Positions 24,757-33,679 are shown, counted from the stretch's first letter. The stretch: DNA of 64,000 nt from Limosilactobacillus rudii (GCF_014145455.1 NZ_JACIVB010000051.1:1-64000), one strand, 5' to 3'. The notes: generated from the sequence alone by a model not told the origin. Numbers and translations: made by a program.

Positions 24757-25779
24757 ATGATGAAAAAAGTTAACCTATTTTTGCTACTATGTTCCTTTGT
24801 ATTATTTTTAGTAGCAATTCAACCACGGGCTAAAGCGGCTGACATGGTAGACAAGCAAACCCAGGAACAACTCAAGGACTATTTAAAATCGCACCATATT
24901 AACGGTGTAATGCTAGTCAGCGGAAAAACAAGCCAGCCGATTGCAATAACTAATAATGAAACGTCTAATAAAAGACAAATAGTACGGGCAAACCAATTAT
25001 TTCCGATTGCATCACTTCAAAAAGTTATGACAGGGACAGCGATATATCAATTAAAACAAAAAAAGCAATTGGATTGGGATACGCCGCTGTATAAGTATTA
25101 TCCACAAGCGGCTGGACATGAAGATATAACAATCCGCGAATTGATGAACCATACCAGCGGATTAATTAATAATGATCGCCCGTTTGTGCCACTTAAGGGT
25201 GAGAAACAACAAATTGCATATATGTTTAAACACTTGAAAAATGACCATACTCATGCGTGGGATTATCAGGATGTGGATTATGAAATGTTGGCAGCGATTA
25301 TCCGAAAACAGACGCATTCTAGCTATAATGCTTATATTCAAAAGAATTTTGCTAAGCCGCTTCATCTTCATCAGATTAAAGATTTTTCTGCAGTTTCGCA
25401 AAAAGAAGTTCCACAAACAATGGATCCTACTGCTGATTGGCACCGCGTTACGGTTACTACATCATCTGATTTTGGCGCTGGAAATTTATTTATGTCTCCT
25501 AATGATTACTGGAAATTTATTTATGATGGTGTTTTAAAAGATCCTAAAATAATACCGGCATTTTACCAGCAAGCAAAGAATCAAGAAGTTGCCTATTTTG
25601 GCGGGGTGTACTTCGATGGAGATATTATTCGGGCCAACGGAAGTATTCCTGGCTATAATAGTTGTTTTGTCGCCGATTATAAGACTAAGCGAATGATTAT
25701 GCTTTTTTCTAACAATATTGATTACTTAAAGTTAAAAGCGACCTCGGATGATATATTGCATAATTATATGGAACGGTAA
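24757..25779 (+). CDS. Secreted serine hydrolase (beta-lactamase/PBP4*-like)
   Basis: A 340-residue protein with a signal peptide (MMKKVNLFLLLCSFVLFLVAIQPRAKA, cleaved after AKA). The class C beta-lactamase fold is shown by SLQK (S-x-x-K) in FPIASLQKVM, NHTSGL, and YQD in place of Y-x-N. It probably acts on D-Ala-peptide or muropeptide substrates outside the cell. AAAGGA upstream sets the ATG at 24757. It is 38 bp ahead of a two-component system and forms a unit with it, suggesting cell-envelope control. Confidence 0.83.
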   Translation: MMKKVNLFLLLCSFVLFLVAIQPRAKAADMVDKQTQEQLKDYLKSHHINGVMLVSGKTSQPIAITNNETSNKRQIVRANQLFPIASLQKVMTGTAIYQLKQKKQLDWDTPLYKYYPQAAGHEDITIRELMNHTSGLINNDRPFVPLKGEKQQIAYMFKHLKNDHTHAWDYQDVDYEMLAAIIRKQTHSSYNAYIQKNFAKPLHLHQIKDFSAVSQKEVPQTMDPTADWHRVTVTTSSDFGAGNLFMSPNDYWKFIYDGVLKDPKIIPAFYQQAKNQEVAYFGGVYFDGDIIRANGSIPGYNSCFVADYKTKRMIMLFSNNIDYLKLKATSDDILHNYMER

Positions 25780-25817
25780 TTTCTCTAGTGAAGGGTACCT
25801 TAGAGGAGACAGTAGGA

Positions 25818-26498
25818 ATGGAACAAATAGTAATTATGTTGGTTGAAGATGAAGAAAGCTTAGCAAGTTTTATGATAACTGAGCTGGAACTTGAAGGGTA
25901 TAAAGTTATCTGGGCAAAAGACGGCCAAGAGGCATTAGATATATTTAAAAAAGAAAATATAACACTAATCCTATTAGATTGGATGCTCCCGGTATATGAT
26001 GGCTTAACAGTATTACGTCGAATTCGTAAAACAAGTGATATTCCGGTTATTATGATTACTGCGCGTAGTCAGACATCAGATATTAGTATGGCTCTTGATC
26101 AAGGACTGGATGATTATATTACTAAACCATTTGAAATCGAGGAGCTTTTAGCTAGAATCCGTGTTGCCTTGCGCCGGTTAAAACAAGGACAGGATAAGAA
26201 ACATCTTTATAATTTCGGACCATTTAAAATAGATTTATTGAAGCATCAATTTTTAATCGACGAAAAACAGGTTCACCTGACTCCCAAAGAATTTTCACTA
26301 ATGGTTTCCTTAATGAAAGAGCCTGGCATAGTACACACGCGGGATGACCTTCTTAACGAAATATGGGGCTATGATTTTGATGGTCAAACTAATACAGTGG
26401 ATGTATATGTTCGGGCTTTACGAAGCAAATTAGGCGGGTACCGGAATTTGATTAAAACGATTCGTGGGGTTGGCTATGTATTAGGGGATGAAGCATGA
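25818..26498 (+). CDS. OmpR-family response regulator
   Basis: A 226-residue response regulator. The receiver domain has the acidic pair at residues 10-11 and the phospho-acceptor Asp54 in ILLDWMLP, with TARS and the Lys of DDYITKPF. The C-terminal winged helix (PKEFSLMVSLMKEPG ... VDVYVRALRSKLG) binds DNA. The ATG at 25818 has GAGGAG upstream; an earlier in-frame ATG at 25788 lacks support. It overlaps the histidine kinase gene by 4 bp (ATGA). Confidence 0.92.
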   Translation: MEQIVIMLVEDEESLASFMITELELEGYKVIWAKDGQEALDIFKKENITLILLDWMLPVYDGLTVLRRIRKTSDIPVIMITARSQTSDISMALDQGLDDYITKPFEIEELLARIRVALRRLKQGQDKKHLYNFGPFKIDLLKHQFLIDEKQVHLTPKEFSLMVSLMKEPGIVHTRDDLLNEIWGYDFDGQTNTVDVYVRALRSKLGGYRNLIKTIRGVGYVLGDEA

Positions 26499-27832
26499 AG
26501 AAAAATTATTCGGTAACTGCTGCTCGTCAATTAACACGGCTTTTTTTAGGGTTATTTATCACAATTTTGGTTGTTATTAACCTGGTCTTTATCGTTACTG
26601 CTAGTGATTTAATTTATCGATATGCTGATGATCAGGCAGAAGAAGTAGTTGAAACAATTGAAAAAGACTGGCCAATAAATAAAAGCCATGAAACTTTTTT
26701 AAATGCGTATGTTGCCCGTCAAGATGATGATGCAATTGAAATTACTGATGGTCAACAAAAATTTGCTTCCCCTAAAGCGCATAAAATTTTTAAGCGGATT
26801 AGCCATCGTAATTTAGCGATTAAAAATTTACAGATAACCCGTCATGGAATTTATTATTTACGGCAAGAAAAACTTCATCATGATCGAATTGTGAAAGTAG
26901 CAATCAATGTCGATGATCTGATTAAATTAACTGGTTGGCTACTAATAGTGACAATATTGATCAACATTGCCGCAATTATGGCTTCTATTCCGATAATTCA
27001 CCGTTTGGCCCATCGATGGACAAGGCCATTAACTAATTTAAGTAGGGAAATTGACTCAATAGTACCTCAGAACAATAATTTACAGACTTTAACTATCCCG
27101 CAGCAACCACTAGAAGTAAAAAAGGTAGCACAGTCCTTTAACCAATTATTGAAGCGGCAATATCAGGCAATGCAACGAGAAAAAGAATTTATTGCAAATG
27201 CTTCACATGAACTTAAGACTCCCCTTGCCGGAATTCTTGGTCATGTAAATTTGATAAGGCGGCATGGTAAACAACATCCAGAATTAGTCACCAAATCATT
27301 AAAATATATTGATCAGGAAACGCAACGGATGAGCCAATTAGTAAATGAACTTCTTATTTTGGAAGGGCATCATACAAAACCACTAACAGAAATTGCCTTG
27401 CCCGAAATTATTGTTGATGAAGTTAGATCGCTACAAGGCGCATACCACCATAAATTTGTGATGGATTTACAGCCAGCTTTACTTTATCGTATAACAAAAG
27501 GTGATTTTCAAAGCTTAGTTCATAACCTTTTAGAAAATGCGGCTAAATATTCACCACATAATTCAGTAATTAGAATTCAGTTGACATCGAATAGCGACCA
27601 AATAATTCTTAAAGTTGCTGATCGAGGTCAGGGAATTGCTAAGGAGAATCGTCAAAAGGTTTTTGACCGCTTTTATCGTGAAGATGAGTCACATTCAAAT
27701 AAAATTACTGGTTCAGGAATTGGTTTAGCAATCGTTAAAGCAATTGTTGAGAAATATCATGGACAAATAACAATTCACGATAATGACCCGGTAGGAACAA
27801 TTTTTACAGTATATCTTCCTCGCCAAAAATGA
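26495..27832 (+). CDS. Sensor histidine kinase
   Basis: A 445-residue HisKA/HATPase kinase. It has two transmembrane helices (residues about 18-40 and 148-170) around an extracytoplasmic domain of about 110 residues, then a HAMP-like linker, the H-box FIANASHELKTPLAG with its phospho-accepting His, the N-box LLENAAKYSP, and the G-boxes ADRGQGI and GSGIGLAI. It phosphorylates the upstream-encoded regulator. The PepSY gene follows after 100 bp and may be a target. The layout recalls CiaRH-type systems but lacks a direct family tag. Confidence 0.9.
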   Translation: MKKNYSVTAARQLTRLFLGLFITILVVINLVFIVTASDLIYRYADDQAEEVVETIEKDWPINKSHETFLNAYVARQDDDAIEITDGQQKFASPKAHKIFKRISHRNLAIKNLQITRHGIYYLRQEKLHHDRIVKVAINVDDLIKLTGWLLIVTILINIAAIMASIPIIHRLAHRWTRPLTNLSREIDSIVPQNNNLQTLTIPQQPLEVKKVAQSFNQLLKRQYQAMQREKEFIANASHELKTPLAGILGHVNLIRRHGKQHPELVTKSLKYIDQETQRMSQLVNELLILEGHHTKPLTEIALPEIIVDEVRSLQGAYHHKFVMDLQPALLYRITKGDFQSLVHNLLENAAKYSPHNSVIRIQLTSNSDQIILKVADRGQGIAKENRQKVFDRFYREDESHSNKITGSGIGLAIVKAIVEKYHGQITIHDNDPVGTIFTVYLPRQK

Positions 27833-27932
27833 AGATTTCTTCATCGTACTTTTACCTGTTTTTGGTTTTTACAGTTTTTTTATTTTGTAAAATAAAATCA
27901 TCAACAGGAGATACAGAAGGGAAGAATATTAA

Positions 27933-28565
27933 ATGACTAAAAAAATGAATAATCAACCAGATTCAGCAAAGAAATTAAGAAAAGCTACCAAGTTAACGAA
28001 AAAGATGCTTATTACAGCTTGCATCAGCGGCGGAATTTTGTTAGGCGCTGGTGGAATTGGGGTAATGGCTACCCATGGTGGTTATGAAAAAATTGAGGCA
28101 GCTGTCCAACACGAAAAGACGGCAAATAAAAATGATATTAAGATTGACCAGCAAGCTGCAATTGATCAATTTAACCAAAAGTACAACGATAAACAAATTA
28201 ATGAAGTGGAGCTAGAAAATGATCACGGTAAGTATGTATATAAGGTTAAGGGATTTGATAAAACAAATGAGTATAAGGTCAAAGTCAATGCTAAGGATGG
28301 AAAAGTGATTTCTGCTAAATCTGAAAAGCTTGATAAGAATGATAAGCAGTATGCACTAGATCTAAGCCAAACGATTAGTCGTGACGAAGCTAGCCAGATT
28401 GCAGAAAAGGCTGCTAAAAAGGGAAATAGTATTGAATGGAAACTAGAACAGGAAAAACAGGACCAAGCGGTATGGGAAGTTAAAGTAAAAGATGGTAAAA
28501 CAGTTAAAGAAGTTAATATAAATGCAACTTCTAAGAAAGTACTAAACATCGATAAAGACCACTAA
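27933..28565 (+). CDS. PepSY domain membrane-anchored protein
   Basis: A 210-residue protein with a cytosolic N-terminal tail of about 25 residues, one transmembrane helix (MLITACISGGILLGAGGIGVMA, residues about 25-46) and two PepSY repeats outside. The first is near residues 69-126 (QQAAIDQFNQKY ... KVISAKSE), the second about 142-205 (SRDEASQIAEKAA ... KKVLNID). PepSY domains often inhibit proteases or sense envelope state. It is downstream of the histidine kinase and has its own RBS (GAAGGGAAG). It is very rich in Lys and Asp. A terminator follows. Confidence 0.82.
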   Translation: MTKKMNNQPDSAKKLRKATKLTKKMLITACISGGILLGAGGIGVMATHGGYEKIEAAVQHEKTANKNDIKIDQQAAIDQFNQKYNDKQINEVELENDHGKYVYKVKGFDKTNEYKVKVNAKDGKVISAKSEKLDKNDKQYALDLSQTISRDEASQIAEKAAKKGNSIEWKLEQEKQDQAVWEVKVKDGKTVKEVNINATSKKVLNIDKDH

Positions 28566-28598
28566 TTATAAGATTCATAGAAAAAGTATAAGAGCATG

Positions 28599-28640
28599 AA
28601 TCCCCTAGAGTTAAAAAAGTTAGCTCTGGGGGATTTTTGC
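28599..28640 (+). terminator. Intrinsic terminator
   Basis: AATCCCCTAGAG pairs with CTCTGGGGGATT (with one G-U), followed by T5. Confidence 0.85.
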
Positions 28641-28735
28641 GCAAAGTTACTTTACTATATGATTTTGGCATTAAGTGATATTTTATTTATAATAAAACTC
28701 TTTGCTGATGGTACAGAAAAAATTACTTTTTATTA

Positions 28736-28766
28736 TTGACTTAAAGCTTACTTTAAGTTTTATACT
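28736..28766 (+). promoter_or_regulatory. MerR-type promoter with long spacer and dyad
   Basis: The -35 TTGACT (28736-28741) and -10 TATACT (28761-28766) are 19 bp apart. Such an over-long spacer is typical of promoters remodelled by MerR activators. Inside it lies the perfect dyad ACTTAAAG-CTTA-CTTTAAGT (28739-28758), equal to the CTTAAAG-N4-CTTTAAG box I recall for B. subtilis AdhR. Confidence 0.75.
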
Positions 28767-28809
28767 AACGTTGTTGAGTAATAAGTGATTAATAAAGGAG
28801 CGATTTCTA

Positions 28810-29295
28810 ATGGCAAATACCCTTGTTTTATACTATTCAGCTACAAATACGACTAAAAAGATTGCTGAGCAAATTGCAGAAAAACTTGGCGCTGATATTG
28901 CTGAAATTCATGCAGCTCAACCATATACGGCTGCTGATTTAGATTGGCATGATTCGAGTAGCCGGACTTCAATTGAACAACATGAGCACAATAGCCGGGT
29001 TGAAATCAAAGATGACTTACCTGATATTAGTGGCTACGATAATATTGTTATTGGACATCCAATTTGGTGGGCAATACCGCCGCGGATGATTAGTTCGGTG
29101 ATTGACCATCTTAATTTAAATGGTAAGAATTTAGCATTATTTGCGACCTCGGGCGGAACCAATTATGCACGGTCACAAAGCTATATTGAACGGGCAATTA
29201 AACAAAATAATTATGATACGAATATTAATCAAGGTGCTGTACTAAATAATGCTCAGCAAATTGATGCCTGGATAGATACACTTAATTTTGCTTAA
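28810..29295 (+). CDS. Flavodoxin family protein
   Basis: A 161-residue flavodoxin-like protein. The FMN phosphate loop LVLYYSATNTTKKIAEQIAE (residues about 5-24), the isoalloxazine contacts IVIGHPIWWAIPPRMI and the C-terminal LFATSGGTNYARS are clear. It may serve as an electron carrier or a quinone reductase. AAAGGAG precedes the ATG. The promoter carries an AdhR-type MerR box, so it is likely induced by aldehydes or electrophiles. A terminator follows. Confidence 0.85.
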   Translation: MANTLVLYYSATNTTKKIAEQIAEKLGADIAEIHAAQPYTAADLDWHDSSSRTSIEQHEHNSRVEIKDDLPDISGYDNIVIGHPIWWAIPPRMISSVIDHLNLNGKNLALFATSGGTNYARSQSYIERAIKQNNYDTNINQGAVLNNAQQIDAWIDTLNFA

Positions 29296-29301
29296 TAAAT
29301 A

Positions 29302-29346
29302 AAATCATTGCATTTAATTCAAAACCTCAATGCAATGATTTTTATT
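29302..29346 (+). terminator. Intrinsic terminator
   Basis: AAATCATTGCATT pairs with AATGCAATGATTT around a 14-base loop, followed by a T-rich tract. Confidence 0.85.
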
Positions 29347-29454
29347 TTTAGCGATACCTATTAGTTATAATAAGTCATTTAATATAAGTATTTAACATTG
29401 TTCTACGACTTGGTTAAACTATAAATAATAATTTTAAGGAAAAGAGGGAGAACA

Positions 29455-29979
29455 ATGACTAGAGTAAATGAATTAAGCAAGATTACTCAGATAGCCTTAA
29501 AAAATCAAGACTTACTACAACAGTTAAACAACCGTCCAGCATCTCAAACAGAAATTAGGCAAGTTATAGGCGATATCACTGGGCAAAAGATTGATGATAC
29601 AGTTGAAATTCGCTTACCGATCCGGAGTGACTATGGCGCAAACCTAAAAATTGGTAAACATGTTTTTATTAATAGCGGGGCCATGTTTACTGACCTTGGA
29701 GGGATTGAATTAGCAGATAATGTTTTAATTGCTCCTAATGTAACGATTGTTTCGGTAAACCACCCCTTAGCCCCATCAGAACGGCGGCAAGTGGAATTGA
29801 AGCCAGTATTGATTAAGGAAAATGCCTGGATAGGTGCAAATGCGACAGTTCTTCCAGGGGTAACAATCGGCAAGAATGCGGTAGTGGCTGCAGGAGCCGT
29901 TGTTACTAAAGACGTGCCGGATAATGCGGTGGTTGCCGGTGTCCCTGCAAAGGTAATCAAAGTAATTAAGGAAGATTAG
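29455..29979 (+). CDS. Sugar O-acetyltransferase (hexapeptide repeat)
   Basis: A 174-residue left-handed beta-helix acetyltransferase, shorter than the 185-200 of maltose or galactoside acetyltransferases. Hexapeptide turns run from about residue 60 to 165, including IGKHVFINSGAMF, the catalytic His in VSVNHPLAP, IGANATVLPGVTIG and VVTKDVPDNAVVAGVPAK. It acetylates a sugar or related hydroxyl with acetyl-CoA. RBS GAGGGAG. It stands alone between flavodoxin and lipase-like genes. Confidence 0.87.
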   Translation: MTRVNELSKITQIALKNQDLLQQLNNRPASQTEIRQVIGDITGQKIDDTVEIRLPIRSDYGANLKIGKHVFINSGAMFTDLGGIELADNVLIAPNVTIVSVNHPLAPSERRQVELKPVLIKENAWIGANATVLPGVTIGKNAVVAAGAVVTKDVPDNAVVAGVPAKVIKVIKED

Positions 29980-30046
29980 GATACTATTTATTTGATGTTA
30001 TGTCTGAAAATTGCAGTATTTTTAGCAATTTAGAAAGGAGAAATCA

Positions 30047-30907
30047 ATGAAAAAGTATTTAAAACTATTATTAGGGTTAGCAACGGTACTTGCTATTATG
30101 ATTGGTTTTAAACAACAGGCTCATGCTGTAACGCATTATGTCCAATCTTCAACTCCAACAATCTTTGTTCATGGTTGGGGAAGTAGTTCTCATGCGGAAG
30201 AAAAGATGGCAAATGCCGCTCGTGATGCGGGTGTGACTAAGACAATTGTTCGGGCTAATGTTGATAAAAAAGGGAAGGATACCTTTAATCGTCAGATTCC
30301 TGCAAACGCGGTAAATCCAATTGTTGAGGTGAACTTAGAAGACAATAAGTTAAGTGCTTATCAAGATAACTATATGAAGGGGTACCATCGGGGTGGCGAG
30401 TACATTAAAAACGTTGTGTTAGCCCTCGAAAAACAACACCACTATAAAAAAATAAACTTTGTCGGCCATTCCATGGGTAACCTTGAAATTATCAATTATA
30501 TTAATGATAATGTAAATGATAAAAAGTTGCCCCAAGTAGCACATTTGGTCGCAATTGCAGGTCACTATGATGGTTTAGTAGGTCAAAGCGATACGGCCAA
30601 TATAACGATAAATCCGCAAACTGGTGAACCAAGTAAAATGGATTCAGCTTATCGTGAACTCTTAGGTTTACGTCAAGACTTTCCACGGAATACGGCGGTT
30701 CTCAATATTTATGGGGATATCGGCGATGGCAGTCATTCTGATGAGGATGTCCCAGTAAATTCAGCTAAGTCGTTGAAATATTTAGTGGGTAACCGTGCAA
30801 AATCCTATAAAGAAGTTGAAATTAAAGGGAAAAATGCCCAGCACAGTAAGTTACATAACAATGCGCAAGTTAACCGCGAGTTAATTAAATTCTTGTGGGA
30901 AAAATAA
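30047..30907 (+). CDS. Secreted alpha/beta hydrolase (DUF915, lipase-like)
   Basis: A 286-residue exported hydrolase. The signal peptide ends around QQAHA (residues 1-27). The oxyanion-hole HGWGSSSHAEE follows, then the nucleophile elbow FVGHSMGNLEI (Ser in GHSMG), Asp likely in NIYGDIGDGSHSDED and His in QHSKLHNNAQVN. DUF915 proteins are common in lactobacilli, with esterase activity only partly studied. RBS AAAGGAG. It is followed by a terminator, separating it from padC. Confidence 0.85.
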   Translation: MKKYLKLLLGLATVLAIMIGFKQQAHAVTHYVQSSTPTIFVHGWGSSSHAEEKMANAARDAGVTKTIVRANVDKKGKDTFNRQIPANAVNPIVEVNLEDNKLSAYQDNYMKGYHRGGEYIKNVVLALEKQHHYKKINFVGHSMGNLEIINYINDNVNDKKLPQVAHLVAIAGHYDGLVGQSDTANITINPQTGEPSKMDSAYRELLGLRQDFPRNTAVLNIYGDIGDGSHSDEDVPVNSAKSLKYLVGNRAKSYKEVEIKGKNAQHSKLHNNAQVNRELIKFLWEK

Positions 30908-30940
30908 AGGTGGTCAAAAAGATACCTCCTTTTTTTTTTA
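30907..30940 (+). terminator. Intrinsic terminator of the hydrolase gene
   Basis: AAAGGTGG pairs imperfectly with CCTCCTTT, followed by T8. The -35 of padC begins immediately afterwards. Confidence 0.7.
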
Positions 30941-30969
30941 TTGACTTTGTGTCGATAACGACATAAAAT
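30941..30969 (+). promoter_or_regulatory. padC promoter with PadR operator in the spacer
   Basis: -35 TTGACT (30941-30946), 17-bp spacer, -10 TAAAAT (30964-30969). The dyad TGTCG-ATAA-CGACA fills the spacer (30950-30963) and reads GTGT-N8-ACAT, one base from the ATGT-N8-ACAT box I recall for PadR. A bound repressor would block RNA polymerase directly. Confidence 0.8.
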
Positions 30970-31004
30970 AGAATCAACGATAAAAATGTGAAGGGATGAT
31001 TGTA

Positions 31005-31544
31005 ATGACTGAAAAGAAATTTAAGACACTTGATGATTTTTTAGGTACCCACTTTATTTACACCTATGATAACGGTTGGGAATATGAATGGTACGCTAAA
31101 AATGACCATACTGTTGACTACCGAATTCATGGTGGAATGGTTGCTGGTCGCTGGGTAAAAGATCAAGAGGCTAACATTGTGATGCTTACCGAGGGAATTT
31201 ATAAGGTCGCTTGGACCGAACCAACGGGGACAGATGTTGCACTTGATTTTGTTCCTAATGAGAAAAAGCTTAACGGAACTATTTTCTTCCCAGCATGGGT
31301 AAAACAACATCCTGAAATTACTGTTACGTTCCAAAATGAACACATTGACCGGATGCATGAAGCACGGGAAAAATATGATACTTATCCTAAATTAGTAGTT
31401 CCTGAATTTGCTCATATTACGTACATTGGAAATGCTGGTCAAAACAATGAAGATGTGATCGCTGAAGCACCTTATGACGGTATTACTGATGATATTCGTG
31501 CGGGGCGGTACTTTGATGAAAATTATCATCGAATTCAAAAATAA
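31005..31544 (+). CDS. padC: Phenolic acid decarboxylase
   Basis: A 179-residue enzyme that decarboxylates p-coumaric, ferulic or caffeic acid to the vinyl phenol, detoxifying plant hydroxycinnamates. The lipocalin-like beta-barrel motif [46 protein letters not shown] and the C-terminal [19 protein letters not shown] are all conserved. I chose the ATG at 31005 (GAAGGG upstream) over that at 30996. padR follows after 41 bp; the operator lies in the shared promoter. Confidence 0.95.
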   Translation: MTEKKFKTLDDFLGTHFIYTYDNGWEYEWYAKNDHTVDYRIHGGMVAGRWVKDQEANIVMLTEGIYKVAWTEPTGTDVALDFVPNEKKLNGTIFFPAWVKQHPEITVTFQNEHIDRMHEAREKYDTYPKLVVPEFAHITYIGNAGQNNEDVIAEAPYDGITDDIRAGRYFDENYHRIQK

Positions 31545-31585
31545 TTAGTATAATAATGGAAGAATTAATGTTTGGAGGGCTAATA

Positions 31586-32134
31586 ATGCCAAAGAAACGA
31601 ATTCTTCCTTTTATTATTTTAGGAATAATTAATAATCATCCCCAGATTACAGGACGTGAAATTACTGCTGAATTTGACACAGAAATTGGCGATTTTTGGA
31701 GGGCATCTCATAGTCAAGTCTACCCGGAATTAAAGCGAATGGTGAATGATGGGTGGATATATGATGCTACAAGTAAAGATAATGCTAAAGAGCGCTACTA
31801 TACATTAACTGATGAAGGACGAGAAATTTTAAACAAGTGGTTAGGACAGTTGGTAACGGATTTGCCGGTTCATGAAGACTTATTTTCGTTAAAGCTATTT
31901 TTTATTAAGGACAAGCATGATAAACGGATTCCACAGCTGATTGCCCGCCAATTAGTATTATTAAAGAAAGATCTTAAGTATTTAATGCAACGCCGGCAAA
32001 CTGTTTTTCCTAATGAGAAGACGATTCAAAATAATTATGGGCACTATTTGATTTTGGCACGGGCAATTTCACGAACGCAAGGGCAGATTCAGTGGTTAAA
32101 AGACACCCAAAAGTTGCTGAAAGAGGAGCAGTAG
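31586..32134 (+). CDS. padR: PadR family repressor of phenolic acid decarboxylase
   Basis: A 182-residue PadR protein: winged helix with FIILGIINNHPQITGREITAEFD, SHSQVYPELKRMVNDGWI and the wing KERYYTLTDEGRE, then a long C-terminal helical domain used for dimerisation (LVLLKKDLKYLMQRR). GGAGGG sets the ATG at 31586. In lactic acid bacteria PadR represses padC until phenolic acid binds. The operon order padC-padR here implies autorepression through the single operator at 30950. Confidence 0.92.
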   Translation: MPKKRILPFIILGIINNHPQITGREITAEFDTEIGDFWRASHSQVYPELKRMVNDGWIYDATSKDNAKERYYTLTDEGREILNKWLGQLVTDLPVHEDLFSLKLFFIKDKHDKRIPQLIARQLVLLKKDLKYLMQRRQTVFPNEKTIQNNYGHYLILARAISRTQGQIQWLKDTQKLLKEEQ

Positions 32135-32254
32135 CGAAATCTCTCTAGTTATAATCATTAAACTGTTATAAAGATGTTAGAGAGATGCTAGTATTTTGAC
32201 AGCAGTTTCTATATGATTAATATAATTTATTTCATGGTAAAAGGAGATAAAAAA

Positions 32255-33256
32255 GTGCGTTCGAAAAAATTAGCAAAGGTATTGATTGCCTCAACACTTA
32301 TGATGTCAATGTTAGCAGTTCCGGTAAGTCAATCGGTAGTGTATGCTGCTGAGACGACTAATGAGAATTCAACTAGTAATACTAATATACAGACGCATAC
32401 CTTAAATAAATCGTATGTCGTATATGGCGCTGGAGCAGCAGATAAGAGCGAGCTAGACAACGTTCTTGCGGTTGATGATAATTTTACAACGTTAACGGCG
32501 ACGGCGAGCGATTATCAAAAGTACATTAACCCAAATGGATCGACTACGAATGCTGCAATGGTGAGTTCAGTTGCAATTGTTCCGACCGATCCAGGTTCAG
32601 GAATTAAAGTTAATGTGAAAAAATTTAATGGGAAAGATAATATTACGAAAGTAACAGCCCAACAATATGCGATGGTTGCACAAATGGCAGGAGTAACAGA
32701 CGTAACGATTACCGTCAGTGCTAACCGTGCTGTATCCGGTGAGTCAGCACTGACTGGGGTATACAAGGCGATTGCAGCAGATGGCGTTAGTTTAAATGAA
32801 CAGAATACGCAGTCAGCTAACCAGATGCTTACCGCTACTAATAGTGCAATTGAAGCAAATAAGGATGATAGTAAGTATCCGGGTAAATTAATGGCTGCTG
32901 TTGGTGATACGACTAAGGAGATTAACCAGCAAAAGAAGCAAGGAAACACCCCAACGCAGGGTGAAATTCAGACAACATTAAATCAAAAATTAGAAACACA
33001 TAATATTTACAATGAAACTAAGAAGTATGAACAACCAATTATTAATGCTTTAGTCCAATTTAATAATGCGCCAATTAGTTCAAGTAAGGATTATAGTTCT
33101 CATGTTACTGATACCATTAATAATGTTAAGAATTCTTCAGGCGACATGATGAATAAGGCAAAGAAATTTTTAAATTCTAAAGATGGGCAAGCTGTAAAAC
33201 AGGAAGCACAGTCATGGTGGTCGCGATTTATTAATTGGCTGCGCAGCTGGTTTTAA
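32255..33256 (+). CDS. Secreted DUF1002 protein
   Basis: A 333-residue exported protein. It starts at GTG 32255 behind AAAGGAG, with a signal peptide cleaved near VYAAET (residues about 30-33). The DUF1002 core follows: KSYVVYGAGAADKSELDNVL, AMVSSVAIVPTDPGSGIKVNV and AGVTDVTITVSANRAVSGESALTGVYKA. After a helical middle it ends in an unusual aromatic-basic tail, SWWSRFINWLRSWF, that looks like a membrane-inserting amphipathic helix. Its function is unknown. PsiE follows after 21 bp. Confidence 0.8.
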   Translation: MRSKKLAKVLIASTLMMSMLAVPVSQSVVYAAETTNENSTSNTNIQTHTLNKSYVVYGAGAADKSELDNVLAVDDNFTTLTATASDYQKYINPNGSTTNAAMVSSVAIVPTDPGSGIKVNVKKFNGKDNITKVTAQQYAMVAQMAGVTDVTITVSANRAVSGESALTGVYKAIAADGVSLNEQNTQSANQMLTATNSAIEANKDDSKYPGKLMAAVGDTTKEINQQKKQGNTPTQGEIQTTLNQKLETHNIYNETKKYEQPIINALVQFNNAPISSSKDYSSHVTDTINNVKNSSGDMMNKAKKFLNSKDGQAVKQEAQSWWSRFINWLRSWF

Positions 33257-33277
33257 CTAGGCTAATGGAGAATTATC

Positions 33278-33679
33278 ATGGAAAGGTTTAATCAATTTAT
33301 TGTTAAATTTAGCCGATTTCTTCAGTTACTGACAATTATTGCAATGGCCCTATTAGGAATCTGTTTGAGCGTTGTCCTATTTGTTGAATTATTCAACCTT
33401 AGTACACAATTGTTAACGGTTAATCTCGCTAATGATTATTTTAAGATTCTTGATAATGTGATTGTTTTCTTTTTATTTTTTGAGTTTGTTGCGATGATTA
33501 TTTCAGCCCTCAAACATAATGGTCATATCTCAGTGAATTTTTTGATGAGCTTGGGAGTTACGGCATTATTGCGGTGGTTAATTGCCACCCATGGTGATCC
33601 GATTGAAATTGTGTTATATGCTTTGGCAATCCTGTTATTGATTGTCGGAATGGTTATTCTTAACCGGTTTATAAAATAG
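33278..33679 (+). CDS. PsiE family membrane protein
   Basis: A 133-residue protein with four hydrophobic helices (residues about 14-38, 59-79, 86-102 and 108-129). It matches the phosphate-starvation-inducible PsiE family, including the ALKHNGHISVNFLMSLGVTALLRW segment. The role is unknown; in enterobacteria it responds to phosphate and cAMP. It is co-directional with the DUF1002 gene 21 bp away (GGAG RBS), so the two may act together at the envelope. Confidence 0.8.
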   Translation: MERFNQFIVKFSRFLQLLTIIAMALLGICLSVVLFVELFNLSTQLLTVNLANDYFKILDNVIVFFLFFEFVAMIISALKHNGHISVNFLMSLGVTALLRWLIATHGDPIEIVLYALAILLLIVGMVILNRFIK

